Shown one piece after another: positions 10,320 through 23,181 of a stretch of 64,000 bases of DNA. The DNA lies in the NCBI GenBank assembly GCA_028456385.1, contig JALNQF010000210.1, positions 1 to 64,000 of the forward strand, written 5' to 3'. The notes under the pieces were generated by a model. That model was not told the DNA's origin, did not search any database, and saw only the letters and a list, made by a program, of their open reading frames with translations. The position numbers were made by a program, and so were the translations under genes. Within the stretch, counting starts at the first letter, position 1; each line of letters starts with the position of its first letter. The stretch comes from Ophiosphaerella korrae (taxonomy: Eukaryota; Ascomycota; Dothideomycetes; Pleosporales; Phaeosphaeriaceae).

Positions 10320-12032
10320 CTACCAACTCTTCAACACCTTAACCCGCATCCACTCGCTCGTCCCAACCCCCAAATTCAACCCGTTCTGCGCCCACCATCG
10401 TCGCACCTCTTCCCCCCTCTCCCCCTCCACCCCATCCTCCAACGCCTCCTCAATATCACACGTCTTATACTCGACTCTCAGCCTACTTCGCTTCCACCAC
10501 TCGAGCACATGCGCATGTCCCATCTTGGTTGCGCCAACAAGCACCTGGTGATCGAACAGCAGCTTCTCGCCGCGCAGATTGCGCCAGTAGTCCAGGATGT
10601 GCGTGTGCCCATGGGTAGACGCGATCTTGGCGACGGAGTCTTCGTGCCCAAAGGGGATCGAGGAGTGTGCCCAGAAGTGGATGGCGGGCAGGGAGCCGGA
10701 TTGCGTGGCATAGGTGATGGACTTGCCGACTTTGAGCACGAGGTCGCGCTTGTCGGACAGGTCGGAGGGGGGCGCGCGGTACCGACTGTGCTGCTTCCAC
10801 CACTCCAGGACCGCGACGTGGCCCTGGGAGCTAGCTTGTTCGAGGGCGGCTTCGGTGTATTTCAAGGGCAGGCTGGAGGCGAACCACCAGTCGAGGACGC
10901 GGATGGAGTTTGTGCGGCTGGCTTTGTCCATGGCTTCGGGGGAGTATTCTTTTGTGAGGAAGGTCGGGGAGGTGCGCCAGTAGTCGAGGATGGCAGTGTT
11001 GCCGAAGACGGAAGCTTTGTGCGGGAGGAAGGCGTGGCCGAAGGTGCTCCAGAAGAGATCTTTGTGGTTGTGTTCGAGGTGGGTGAGGAGGGGGATCATG
11101 GCGAAGCGGAGGATGAGCTCGATGCCGAGGCGGGATATGCGTGTGGGCTTTTCGGTGTCGAAGAGTTGTTCTGTTTCGGGCTGGGGGTAGGTGAGGAGGG
11201 CCCATTCGAGCTTCTGCATTTGTGTCTTGGGCCCCTCTTCGCTGACGGCCTGCCGCCACTCTGCAGGTATAGGGAGGTTTGTGTGGACGCCGAGCATGGT
11301 CGCCAGCTCCCAGTCCTGGGCGAATTCGAGGATGATTGACCATAGCTCTGGGGGAAGCCGTGGCCCTCTGCTCTTGGCATGTGTGAGGGCAGGCATGTGG
11401 GCAGTTGGTAGCGCTATGGTGCGATCGCCGACCGTCATAAGGTCAATTTGTGTCTGTATGGATTCGTTGAAGGCATTTTGTCCTTCCCAAGGGTGGAGAT
11501 TGCGGCCAACGTGGTCAAAGGACCACAGCAAGGGGGGCAGGACGCGGATCCAATTCCACTTGCGTCTGATTTTGCTAATCTGCTTTTTGGACATTGGGTT
11601 CTCCCACATGAGGGCAGACATGGCTGGAATGAGCATGATCCTCTTGGAGACGTCCCAACTGCGAAGTATGTGTAGGTGCAGGTTGCTGGCCAGGCCATGC
11701 AGCATGCGGGCGAGGTCCTCTGCACCCAGCGGCGCCAGGACCAGCAGGTCTGCCCAGCCACAGTAGTCGGCGACCTTCTCCTCGATAAAATCCTCATGCT
11801 GCCATGCAGGCGTTGCGTGGCCTTTGACGTCGTACGTGTACCAGACAGGCTCTAGGTACGAGGCCATGCTGGCGTGGGCGGAGGCGGGGAATGCATTGCA
11901 CGCAACAACACGCACAGAGACATGATGGTGGCGGATCAAGCGTGCAACGATAGCACAGCCAAACTTGAAGGCCGAGGGGTCGGTGAGGGCGACGAGGACA
12001 TTGAGCGTGCGCTCGGAAGGTTGCGAGGGCAT
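10320..12032 (-). CDS. HFCD-type flavoprotein domain fused to F-box-like and ankyrin-like repeats
   Basis: This is a single exon of 570 residues. Residues about 8-150 resemble the flavoprotein family that includes phosphopantothenoylcysteine decarboxylase and Hal3 (HFCD): ADLLVLAPLGAEDLARMLHG at 94-113 and the motif PAMSALMW at 136-143, followed by ENPMSK. The family motif is PxMNxxMW. Here the catalytic Asn is Ser139, so decarboxylase activity is doubtful, while FMN binding or a Hal3-like regulatory role remains possible. An F-box-like start (LPPELWSIILEFA) follows near residue 226. The C-terminal 200 residues have degenerate ankyrin-like units with VLEWW/ILDYW signatures (for example GHVAVLEWWKQHS and GHAHVLEWWKRS). 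The combination is unusual. The function is not assigned. Confidence 0.72.
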   Translation of the reverse strand: MPSQPSERTLNVLVALTDPSAFKFGCAIVARLIRHHHVSVRVVACNAFPASAHASMASYLEPVWYTYDVKGHATPAWQHEDFIEEKVADYCGWADLLVLAPLGAEDLARMLHGLASNLHLHILRSWDVSKRIMLIPAMSALMWENPMSKKQISKIRRKWNWIRVLPPLLWSFDHVGRNLHPWEGQNAFNESIQTQIDLMTVGDRTIALPTAHMPALTHAKSRGPRLPPELWSIILEFAQDWELATMLGVHTNLPIPAEWRQAVSEEGPKTQMQKLEWALLTYPQPETEQLFDTEKPTRISRLGIELILRFAMIPLLTHLEHNHKDLFWSTFGHAFLPHKASVFGNTAILDYWRTSPTFLTKEYSPEAMDKASRTNSIRVLDWWFASSLPLKYTEAALEQASSQGHVAVLEWWKQHSRYRAPPSDLSDKRDLVLKVGKSITYATQSGSLPAIHFWAHSSIPFGHEDSVAKIASTHGHTHILDYWRNLRGEKLLFDHQVLVGATKMGHAHVLEWWKRSRLRVEYKTCDIEEALEDGVEGERGEEVRRWWAQNGLNLGVGTSEWMRVKVLKSW

Positions 12033-13181
12033 GGAGAGGGAGGGGTGTTGTGAGAGGGAGGTGGGCGGCGAGATGCGGAATGGAGCATGGCCCGCGTGTA
12101 GTGTGCTGTGAATTGGTGGATGATGGGTTAGCCCGCCATTGGCCGCGGGCGGTGCCTGGCATGGTTATCTCTTATCTGGGTTGGCAGCCCTGGCCCCCCC
12201 GCAGGATAGCATAGCAGTTACCGCAGCCGCACATGCTAACACGGCGACAGATGAAACACGGTCAGCCAGATGCAGGGCAGCAAAGAAAGACAGCCGGGCC
12301 CGTTTGCAACCATGGCGATGTTTTGAGCCGCATGGCGCACTCTGCAGGGCCGGTCGCCACGGCGGTGCGGCCTCGGAGGGCAGAAACTGCAGAAACTGCA
12401 GAAACAGCGACCGAGACAGGCCGGCCCCCCCTGGCCAGCAATGCATCCTGCGTATTCGGCATGTTCGACATATTCGACATGGCGAGCGACGACAAAGGCG
12501 ATGCTTTTGTGCAAGGACGGGCAGCCGTGCTGCAGGTGTGATGCGGTGGCGGTGCATCCCTGTCCCCCGGCGCACTCGCCACAGAGGCTCCGCATCATGT
12601 TGTTCGCTCGACCCATCCATGACGTAGCCGGCGCAAAAGACAGCATTTCCGGCAGGGGACGGCGTTTGCCATGTGTTTCTCCCACATTTGCATCTCGCAC
12701 AGCCAGAACTCCAGCCTGACTCAAGCCAAACACACGCCTCCAGAATTCGCCGATCGTATCTACACTAGTCGGTGTGGCTCTACGATCGACGCTCTGCCTG
12801 CCCGTCAACCCACACCATGCGCTCTAGCTTGCCCCGTCTGTCTTGCCTGCCGTGCACCTGCTTTTACATGGGGTCCTCATCCCAAATTTGCCATGTCCAA
12901 CCCCCATGCACGCCTGGAAGGCGCCGTGACTCGTTTTGCCCTCCCCGCCACATAACCATAACTGCTGCATCTCGCACCGCACACATAATATCGTCCTTGT
13001 CCACATTCGCGGCTGCCAGGCCAGCGACTGCCCCCCGCGCCTCACATCTTTTAGGGTTGTCCACCGTCGCTGCGTCCCGCCCATTCCCGCCACTTGACCG
13101 ACCCTGCGCACTCGCCTGCCGCGCCCATATGGAGTTATTGTAGCTGGCTCTGCATCCCCCGGAGCTCTTCAAACCGCCTGC
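12033..13181. other. Long intergenic region upstream of the phytochrome gene
   Basis: This 1149-base gap sits between the divergent flavoprotein-ankyrin gene (-) and the phytochrome gene (+), and is likely the promoter and 5' leader of both. It has a short GCAGAAACT direct repeat (12385-12410) and C-rich stretches. Several antiparallel open frames of 100-190 codons occur because the region is GC-rich, but none has recognisable motifs or sensible composition. Confidence 0.4.
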
Positions 13182-16100
13182 ATGGCTGAATCATTACCTC
13201 TCGACAACCATGAGCCCTCGTCCCCGCAACTTGATCCCTCGGCACCGCCCTTGAACACGACTATGCCCCCCTCCTCCACGGACGGCCAGCCCCTCAGCAG
13301 CCCCGGTGCTACTGATCGTGTTTTTCCCATACGCAGTGTCGTATCTGTCGACCCCGCTCCAACCCCAAAGCCCAAAAGCCAGTCTCCTGGCGACTATTTT
13401 CACCCTTGGAGTCGAGCCAACAATCCACACGCGTCTGCAGACAATCGACGCATGTCCCAGGGTTCAACTGCCTCACTATCACCCCAGCACTCGCAACGCA
13501 ACCGAGCCCAGCGGCAAGGGGCAGCTTCCACCCCAATAGCAGAACAAGCTTCTACTACTAGACGGGCACCGCCAGGCACTGAGCCCCAAAGGAAGCTCCC
13601 TCTGCAACCCCCGTCACAGATCTTCACGGACTTTTCGTCCAATAGGTCAGGCGAAGATGACAGCCGGTCGCCCTCATTGAAACCTGACCCGATACCACTA
13701 TCGCCTGGGGCTGCTTCAGTACGGAGCAAAACGAGCAGCTTGGCTGATACCGCCCTGATAACGCATCGATTCAAGCACACCGATACCGGAGATGGACACA
13801 TGGTAATCACCGGCCGAGACGGAGATGTGCTGCAGCGCTGCGAAGACGAGCCCATTCACATTCCCGGTGCCGTACAAGGGTTCGGTTTAGTCGTTGCATT
13901 GGCGGAAGACACAGCGGATACTGGCAACTTGGTAGTCCGCATCGTGAGTGAGAACTCGAAGAGAATCCTGGGGCGCACACCCAAGGAATTATTTGCTTTG
14001 GACAGTTTTACAGATATCCTCTCAGACGAGCAGGCAGACAATCTTCTAGACCACATCGACTTTATCAGGGATGATGACTGCGACGTCTTGGCAAATGGCC
14101 CAGAGGTTTTTACAATGGCCATCAAAGTTCCGGGTCGGTCAAGGACTCGCAAGCTTTGGTGCGCCATACACATGACAGACGCCAATCCTGGACTCGTCAT
14201 CTGTGAATTTGAACTAGAAGATGACCCACAGTTTCCTCTGGTAGCTCCCAGCGATATAACGCCAGAACTGCCCGAAGATACTCTTAGCAGTAATCCGACA
14301 GAAGAGGAGTTCCTAGAGAGCACGGAAATCAAGAGTAAGCCGTTACGAGTCCTGCGGAGTGCACGGAAAAGAAAGGGCGAAGCTGCCGCCATGGAGGTTT
14401 TCAACATCATGTCACAGGTACAAGAACAGCTTGCCGCGGCGCCAACCCTCGACAGATTTCTCAAAGTCTTGGTCGGTGTTATCAAGGAGTTGACCGGCTT
14501 CCATCGCGTTATGATATATCAATTCGATCAGTCATTCAACGGCCGGGTAGTGACCGAACTCGTGGATCCACGTGCTACCAAAGATCTATACAAAGGCTTG
14601 AATTTCCCCGCATCCGATATCCCCAAGCAAGCTCGAGAACTATACAAGATCAACAAGGTGCGGATGCTCTATGATCGCGACCAGGAGACGGCCCGTCTCG
14701 TCTGCCGTACCGCCGAAGACCTTGAGCACCCTCTTGACATGACCCATTCGTATCTTCGTGCAATGTCACCAATACATCTCAGGTACTTGGCAAATATGGC
14801 TGTGAGATCATCCATGTCGATTTCTATCAACGCTTTCGGCGAACTCTGGGGTCTCATTGCATGTCACTCTTATGGCTCACGAGGCATGCGAGTGTCTTTT
14901 CCGATTCGTAAAATGTGCCGTTTGGTTGGCGACTCGGCGTCAAGAAACATCGAGCGGCTCTCATATGCTTCCAGGTTACAAGCCAGGAAATTAATCAACA
15001 CAGTTCCCACATCACATAACCCATCTGGATATATTATCGCATCTTCCGATGATCTCCTGAAGCTCTTTGACGCAGATCATGGACTCTTATCTATACGAGA
15101 CGAAACCAAGATTCTCGGAAGCCTAGAAAACGCACAGGAAGCGTTGGTTTTGTTGGAGTATCTTCGAATGAGGAGCATACAATCTGTGATGACATCGATA
15201 GATATTACAGAAGACTTTCCTGACTTACGTTACCCACCTGGCTTTCATACCATAGCTGGAATGCTGGTAGTACCATTGGTCGCCAGTGGCAGCGACTTTA
15301 TCGTATTCTTCCGGAAGGGCCAAAGGAAGGAGATTAAATGGGCTGGTAACCCCTATGAAAAGTTTTTCAAAGAGGGTACAGAAGGCTATCTAGAGCCACG
15401 AAAGAGTTTCAAAACTTGGTCAGAGACAGTGATTGGAAAGTGCCGAGATTGGACAGAAGAAGAGATTGAGACGGGCTCAGTGTTGTGCTTAGTATATGGC
15501 AAGTTCATTGAAGTCTGGAGGCAGAAAGAAGTTGCACTGCAAAATTCTCAATTGACGCGGTTGCTACTTGCAAACTCCGCACATGAGGTCAGAACACCGT
15601 TGAACGCTATTATCAATTATCTCGAAATAGCATTGGAGGGTTCGCTAGACACAGAGACACGGGAGAATCTAGCCCGCTCCCATTCAGCATCAAAGTCACT
15701 AATTTATGTCATTAATGACTTGCTCGACCTAACAAAGACTGAAGAAGGTGGCTCATTATTCAAAGGTGAAACCTTTGACCTCAAAGCGACTATTCGAGAG
15801 GCTACAGACATGTTCCGGGGTGATGCAAAGAGGAAGAATATCGGATATGAAGTCATCGAGTACCTCGGCTTACCAGAGCACTGCATTGGAGATCAGCGTC
15901 GCGTGCGGCAAGCCATTTCGAATATCACTGCCAATGCCATCCAGAACACTACAGAAGGTAGCGTTAAGGTGGAGGTATACGTGGCCGACGTCCCAGACAA
16001 GAATCATGCAGACGTTGAAGTTGCCATCACAGATACAGGGGCCGGTATGAATACTAAGAAGCTAGATCAACTCTTCTACGATCTTGAGCAAGTGCATTCA

Positions 16101-17606
16101 GAGCCCACATCTATATTAGAGGATGCATTGGTACCGGATCCAAAGCAGGTTACGGAAGATAACAACAGAACGGCTCTAGGACTTGGTCTAGCTGTTGTGG
16201 CACGCATAATCAAGACTATGGACGGGCAGCTAAGGGTCAGGTCTGAAGAGGGGAAAGGCACACGATTTGTGATACAGTTTCCTTTTGAGCTTCCAGACTC
16301 TGAGAGGAAGGAGGATACACAAGGCACTGAAATGCCAAGTGGACCTGTATCACCGGCACCCCATGGTGGGCCCATAGACGGGGAACGCACTCTGATTGCC
16401 CCATCTCTGTCGCGGCACACCTCCGAAGACCAGAAACCCGATACCCATATCGTGCAGAGGCCAAGTGTTGATAGCTTGAGAAGCAAGACTACGAGCCTCC
16501 GAAGCAAGACGAGCCTCCGAAGTTTCAAGAGCGGCTCTAGCCATAAGAGTGACGTCGACAGGCTAATCGATGCTATCCAAGAGCCAAACATGGTTGGGAG
16601 AATACAATCGGGCACCCAGAGTCCAAGCACGCAGTCACTCAGGCCGACTCTTACGAAGCGTAATAGTATAGATCCTAGCGAAACACCCCGTGTGAGATCT
16701 AAGAGTCTAGAGCATTTTGAAGAGGGGAATACATTCAAACCCCCGCAACGGAGTATGACTGCTAAGGTTGCTGGCGAAGAGCAAATCGAAGCATCTGGGA
16801 TGCCACTCAAGGCTGTCAAGATGCCCGACGAAGGTTTCTCACCAACAGAGGCTGGACCCCAATCAGGATCAATAATAGGCGAAATACAAAGCGAACCACA
16901 AGAAGTGATTGCAAGTCCCGAGAACCTCAGCGCAGAGCACATGCGTGTTCTCGTCGCTGAAGACGACCCAGTCAACAGCCGAATCGTCAAGAAGCGACTC
17001 GAACGTCTCGGCCACGACGTATATCTGACCGTCAACGGCGAGGAATGTGCCTCTGCATTCGGCGACAAACCTCGAGACTTTGACGTCGTCTTGATGGACA
17101 TGCAGGTGAGTATGGCACTCCTCCAACTCCATCCCACACTAACAACACAGATGCCGATTGTCGACGGCCTTACTGCCACAAAGATGATTCGCTCCTTCGA
17201 AAAGACGCACGCAAATATTTACTCGCCCCGCGCCGCGCTCTGCGGGCGTATCCCCATCATCGCTGTCTCGGCCTCGCTGATCGAGAAGGAGAGACAGAAG
17301 TATGTCGATGCGGGGTTTGATGCGTGGATTCTGAAGCCGATTCCGTTTGATCGGTTGAATAGGCTTATGGGCGCTATTGTAGATAAGGGGTTACGCGATG
17401 AATGTGTTTATCAGCCGGGGCACTGGGAGCGTGGCGGGTGGTTCCATCAGGGGAAGAAGAGCTCGGCGGAGGCGGTCACGAGGCCGTCTGGTGAGGCGCC
17501 GAGTTCACTTGTCCCGCCTGCCTCGCACCGGCCCGAGGATGCTGCCCCCATGCAGCCCGCTGAGCCTGAGAGCGTGCCAGCTGAGTCCGAAGATCTCCCA
17601 GCTTGA
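13182..17606 (+). CDS. Fungal phytochrome: red-light sensor hybrid histidine kinase
   Basis: Fungal phytochromes bind biliverdin and couple red/far-red light to development through a hybrid histidine kinase. Exons are 13182-17105 and 17151-17606 (1459 residues). A long Ser/Pro-rich N-terminal extension (1-205) precedes Cys220 in LQRCEDEPIHIPGAVQ, the bilin-attachment position typical of bacterial and fungal phytochromes. A PAS domain follows, then GAF with PASDIPKQARELY and a PHY region to about residue 760. HisKA has the H-box HEVRTPLN with phospho-acceptor His801, followed by a HATPase domain (GAGMNTKKL, ALGLGLAVV, GKGTRFVI). A variable Ser-rich linker leads to a receiver with acidic pair EDD, Asp1306 in LMDMQ and Lys in LKP. 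The 45-nt intron right after DMQ has GTGAGT/ACAG signals; it is in frame and without stops, but it must be removed to give DMQMPIVDG. Confidence 0.93.
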   Translation: MAESLPLDNHEPSSPQLDPSAPPLNTTMPPSSTDGQPLSSPGATDRVFPIRSVVSVDPAPTPKPKSQSPGDYFHPWSRANNPHASADNRRMSQGSTASLSPQHSQRNRAQRQGAASTPIAEQASTTRRAPPGTEPQRKLPLQPPSQIFTDFSSNRSGEDDSRSPSLKPDPIPLSPGAASVRSKTSSLADTALITHRFKHTDTGDGHMVITGRDGDVLQRCEDEPIHIPGAVQGFGLVVALAEDTADTGNLVVRIVSENSKRILGRTPKELFALDSFTDILSDEQADNLLDHIDFIRDDDCDVLANGPEVFTMAIKVPGRSRTRKLWCAIHMTDANPGLVICEFELEDDPQFPLVAPSDITPELPEDTLSSNPTEEEFLESTEIKSKPLRVLRSARKRKGEAAAMEVFNIMSQVQEQLAAAPTLDRFLKVLVGVIKELTGFHRVMIYQFDQSFNGRVVTELVDPRATKDLYKGLNFPASDIPKQARELYKINKVRMLYDRDQETARLVCRTAEDLEHPLDMTHSYLRAMSPIHLRYLANMAVRSSMSISINAFGELWGLIACHSYGSRGMRVSFPIRKMCRLVGDSASRNIERLSYASRLQARKLINTVPTSHNPSGYIIASSDDLLKLFDADHGLLSIRDETKILGSLENAQEALVLLEYLRMRSIQSVMTSIDITEDFPDLRYPPGFHTIAGMLVVPLVASGSDFIVFFRKGQRKEIKWAGNPYEKFFKEGTEGYLEPRKSFKTWSETVIGKCRDWTEEEIETGSVLCLVYGKFIEVWRQKEVALQNSQLTRLLLANSAHEVRTPLNAIINYLEIALEGSLDTETRENLARSHSASKSLIYVINDLLDLTKTEEGGSLFKGETFDLKATIREATDMFRGDAKRKNIGYEVIEYLGLPEHCIGDQRRVRQAISNITANAIQNTTEGSVKVEVYVADVPDKNHADVEVAITDTGAGMNTKKLDQLFYDLEQVHSEPTSILEDALVPDPKQVTEDNNRTALGLGLAVVARIIKTMDGQLRVRSEEGKGTRFVIQFPFELPDSERKEDTQGTEMPSGPVSPAPHGGPIDGERTLIAPSLSRHTSEDQKPDTHIVQRPSVDSLRSKTTSLRSKTSLRSFKSGSSHKSDVDRLIDAIQEPNMVGRIQSGTQSPSTQSLRPTLTKRNSIDPSETPRVRSKSLEHFEEGNTFKPPQRSMTAKVAGEEQIEASGMPLKAVKMPDEGFSPTEAGPQSGSIIGEIQSEPQEVIASPENLSAEHMRVLVAEDDPVNSRIVKKRLERLGHDVYLTVNGEECASAFGDKPRDFDVVLMDMQVSMALLQLHPTLTTQMPIVDGLTATKMIRSFEKTHANIYSPRAALCGRIPIIAVSASLIEKERQKYVDAGFDAWILKPIPFDRLNRLMGAIVDKGLRDECVYQPGHWERGGWFHQGKKSSAEAVTRPSGEAPSSLVPPASHRPEDAAPMQPAEPESVPAESEDLPA
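17106..17150 (+). other. 45-nt in-frame intron in the receiver domain
   Basis: The GTGAGT donor and ACACAG acceptor interrupt the receiver directly after the phospho-acceptor motif LMDMQ. Its length is a multiple of three and it holds no stop, so retention would insert 15 residues next to the phosphorylation site. The conserved continuation DMQMPIVDGL is restored only after removal. Confidence 0.75.
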
Positions 17607-19491
17607 AAGCGTGGTGAGGAACGTACTCATTCATATCCCATTGATAGGCGTATCCGCCTGATATTCATTCGCGCTCCTCTCTCCCCGCGAGATATGCCTT
17701 TGATTTATGCATAGCGGTTTAGACAGGAGCAAGGCACATTGATAATGCATTGCTGGGTTCTATTGGGTGGGCTTTGGGGTTTTGGTTCGGGGGTGGAAGG
17801 GGGAAGAGGAAGGAAACAAGGGAAAGGGAGGGAAGAACCGTGGTGTGGTATGGTGTGGTATGGTGAGGTAGGATATTGTTGTAGAGAATATGACGGCAGT
17901 TCAAATCTCGACACGTAGTGCTGTGTGTGATTGTTGGTCGAGTTGAAGGTGTATCGTGATAGGGGGGAGGGTTAGGATGCGAGGGGAAGATTGGAGGAGT
18001 CGAAGTCTTGAAGCACGACCGAATATCTCGGCGAGCGTAGTGTTACCTACATCATCCAGACATCAGAAACGTACTCCATGCCGACTCGAGCTTGCGTCCA
18101 AGTGTCACTTTCGGCAAGTGCGTAAGACGCCCTGTAAGCTGTTCGGTCCCCTTACCCGGGCCGAAGTAAGCTTCGCCAAGCAGCCGTGGTGAAAGCAGAA
18201 CGTACCACCTGAGGTTTGGGAGGAGATGAGGTAGGGGGTGGTTGTGCGATGTGCGCGCGGGAGATAAATTATGGATGGCGTTTTTTATTTCCTCTTTCTT
18301 TCCCCATACAGGCAAGCGTAGTGATGGGGGGGGGAGGGGGAGGGCTATTGTAGCCAGACACTTGGATTCCACGCGTAATTTTTTTTTTTTGTGTTGTAAA
18401 CAGATTTGGGGGAAGCGGCGAACGGCGAACGTGTTTTGCCAACAACTATTTATCGCAGCGCCATGTCAATTCGCTGGAATTGCTGCACCCCTATCTATGA
18501 TTTACACATCAATTGGAATGGCGAAGGACCTGGGTACCTAAGCTACCGATGGACAGCACGCACGCACAGCAACAGCAACGGCAACAGCAACAGCAACAGC
18601 AACAGCAAACGCCCGAGTCCTGAAATTAAACAATATCAGATGCAGCACAAACACCGTCTAGACTCAGCGTTGATCGGCGCCTAGAACACGTTAGGAGGAC
18701 AGACTGACAACGGGCTCAACGCATCCAAGGCAACGGGATCACGGCAGACGACTAAGCGTGTTGACTAGCGTGGCGGGCGACAAGGACCGTTGCCGCGCCG
18801 GAAGGAAAATGCTTGCACGTGAGCGGCTAGCGCACGGCGCAGCGAGAGGGTGGGTTGACAACGACGACGCCGTGTTTAGCAGATTGGGATGTCTTGTGTC
18901 GGTGGGATGGGGCGGGCATGGGCTGGCGTGTTTTATGGTGGCAGCTTTTCTTGTCGTGCCTTGCAGCGGGGTGTCGATTGACGATGCGCGCTTGGACGGT
19001 GGGGCTGGTGGTGGTGGTGGAGGAAGGCCATGATGCTGGGCATGAGGACCGTGTATGTTCTATTCACGGACGGGCATGGGTGCAATGCTCGGCGTGCCGG
19101 GCGTGCTCAGTGTGTCGGGTGTCGAGATTCAAGGACTCAGGCTGAAACGGACGTCCTGACCCTGGGCGGGTGGAGATGAAAAGAGCGTAGTACCATAGCG
19201 GCGGCTAGCAGGGAGGCTGAGGCCTGCGGTGACGATTTTCCTCTGCTGCTTGTTTTCTGCGCGGCCAGCGGCAGCTTAGCTGGACAGACGCAACGCAACA
19301 CCCTCCGCCGATACACGCCCCTACACGCCCCTACAAGAGCCGCGCCCCGCGCCAGCACCGCAGCCAGCTCCATTGCGCTCCGTCGACTCGCTGTCAGCGC
19401 GCCCGCCAGCCTGTGCCTAGCCTGTAGGCGTGCATTGGGCGTGGAACCATACGGCAGCCCTGTGCCTGTGCCTGTGCCTGTGTTGCCGGCT
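17607..19491. other. Long intergenic region between phytochrome and STE20
   Basis: These 1.9 kb lie between two plus-strand genes. They contain a GGTATGGTGT tandem stretch at 17841-17870, a (CAACAG)n-like hexamer/trimer repeat at 18571-18607 and a CCTGTG repeat at 19459-19482 just before the STE20 start. The long size fits a complex promoter or 5' UTR of the kinase gene. No coding region could be supported on either strand. Confidence 0.4.
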
Positions 19492-22239
<2,748 letters not shown>

Positions 22240-23181
22240 TTGTTTTCCCAAACGTTTCTAGGATCCTTATCTTAGAAACGTAGAAATGAAAACAACGCAA
22301 ACCAGCGGCGACTGGCCGAGCCCAACCAGAGAGTCGTATGCTGAGTGGTATGGTGAAACGATGTATTTGTAGGGGGCCAGCGTGGGATGGCACCTGTCAT
22401 AGATTCGGCAACTACAGCAATTCCGTCGAGAACCGAGACGATGTAGTCAGCCTTGCCGCCGGAGGATATTCGGCACGCGATGACACTGCGGCACAGCCCC
22501 ACCTCTGATGATATGGCACAATCGCTTATCACAATCAACACAAGACTAGAATCTTTCCACCTCAAAATCCATTCCGATCATATTTATCGACTGTTGGCGA
22601 ATTATGGCCTGGGCTACGCTGCGACTATTGTGCTTTTGAGGGTTTGGGCATGCTGGTCGGGGTAGGGAGGCTCTGAGGATTATGAGGCGTCATTTTTAGA
22701 GTATCTGGGCAACTGGGATTGCCACTCTTGGCATGCGCTGGAAATCGGGTCTTCTCATTACTAGCGAGGAATGTGAGATAGAGTGTTACTAGTATTCTTC
22801 AGCATGGAATCAAAACCTTTTGAAGTAGATTATGGATGTATAGCTGCAAGGGTTGCCCGGAGTCAAGGAACGAGGTGAAGTGCACGCTACATGTGGCGCA
22901 GAGGGCTTGTTCCCGTGCGCTCAGCCGCCACCGACCGCCACAAACTCCGTCATGGGCCCCGCTAGCCCCGTTTACGCGGCTTACCCAACGGCAACAGTTC
23001 CCAAGCCCGCTGCATACGTCTTGCGTTGACGCAACTTGGTATTCTACCTCCACCTACACAAAACAGACGTCGACTGCGCTTCTCGTTTCTCTTACTCACA
23101 GCGCACGTTGGGGGGTTTTAGAAAAGTGTCCTGCCGATTACAACCTCGTAACCCTCCGGATATTGGTACCAGGCAGACGCC
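22240..23181. other. Intergenic region STE20-HSE1
   Basis: This 942-base gap between two plus-strand genes presumably holds the STE20 3' UTR and the HSE1 promoter. No coding evidence, repeat or RNA gene was recognised. Confidence 0.4.

Noticed and set aside
10509..11339. 276-codon plus-strand open frame rich in Gly/Glu/Val
   Set aside because: It is antisense shadow of the flavoprotein-ankyrin gene, with no motif and a biased composition.
12139..12808. Overlapping frames of 100-190 codons on both strands
   Set aside because: GC-rich promoter region with open frames in several registers at once and no recognisable domain.
16076..17179. 367-codon minus-strand open frame
   Set aside because: It is antisense to the HATPase/linker/receiver part of the phytochrome, which has unmistakable motifs on the plus strand.
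17890..17920. tRNA T-arm-like sequence (GCAGTTCAAATCTCG)
   Set aside because: No matching acceptor, D or anticodon stem could be folded around it by eye.
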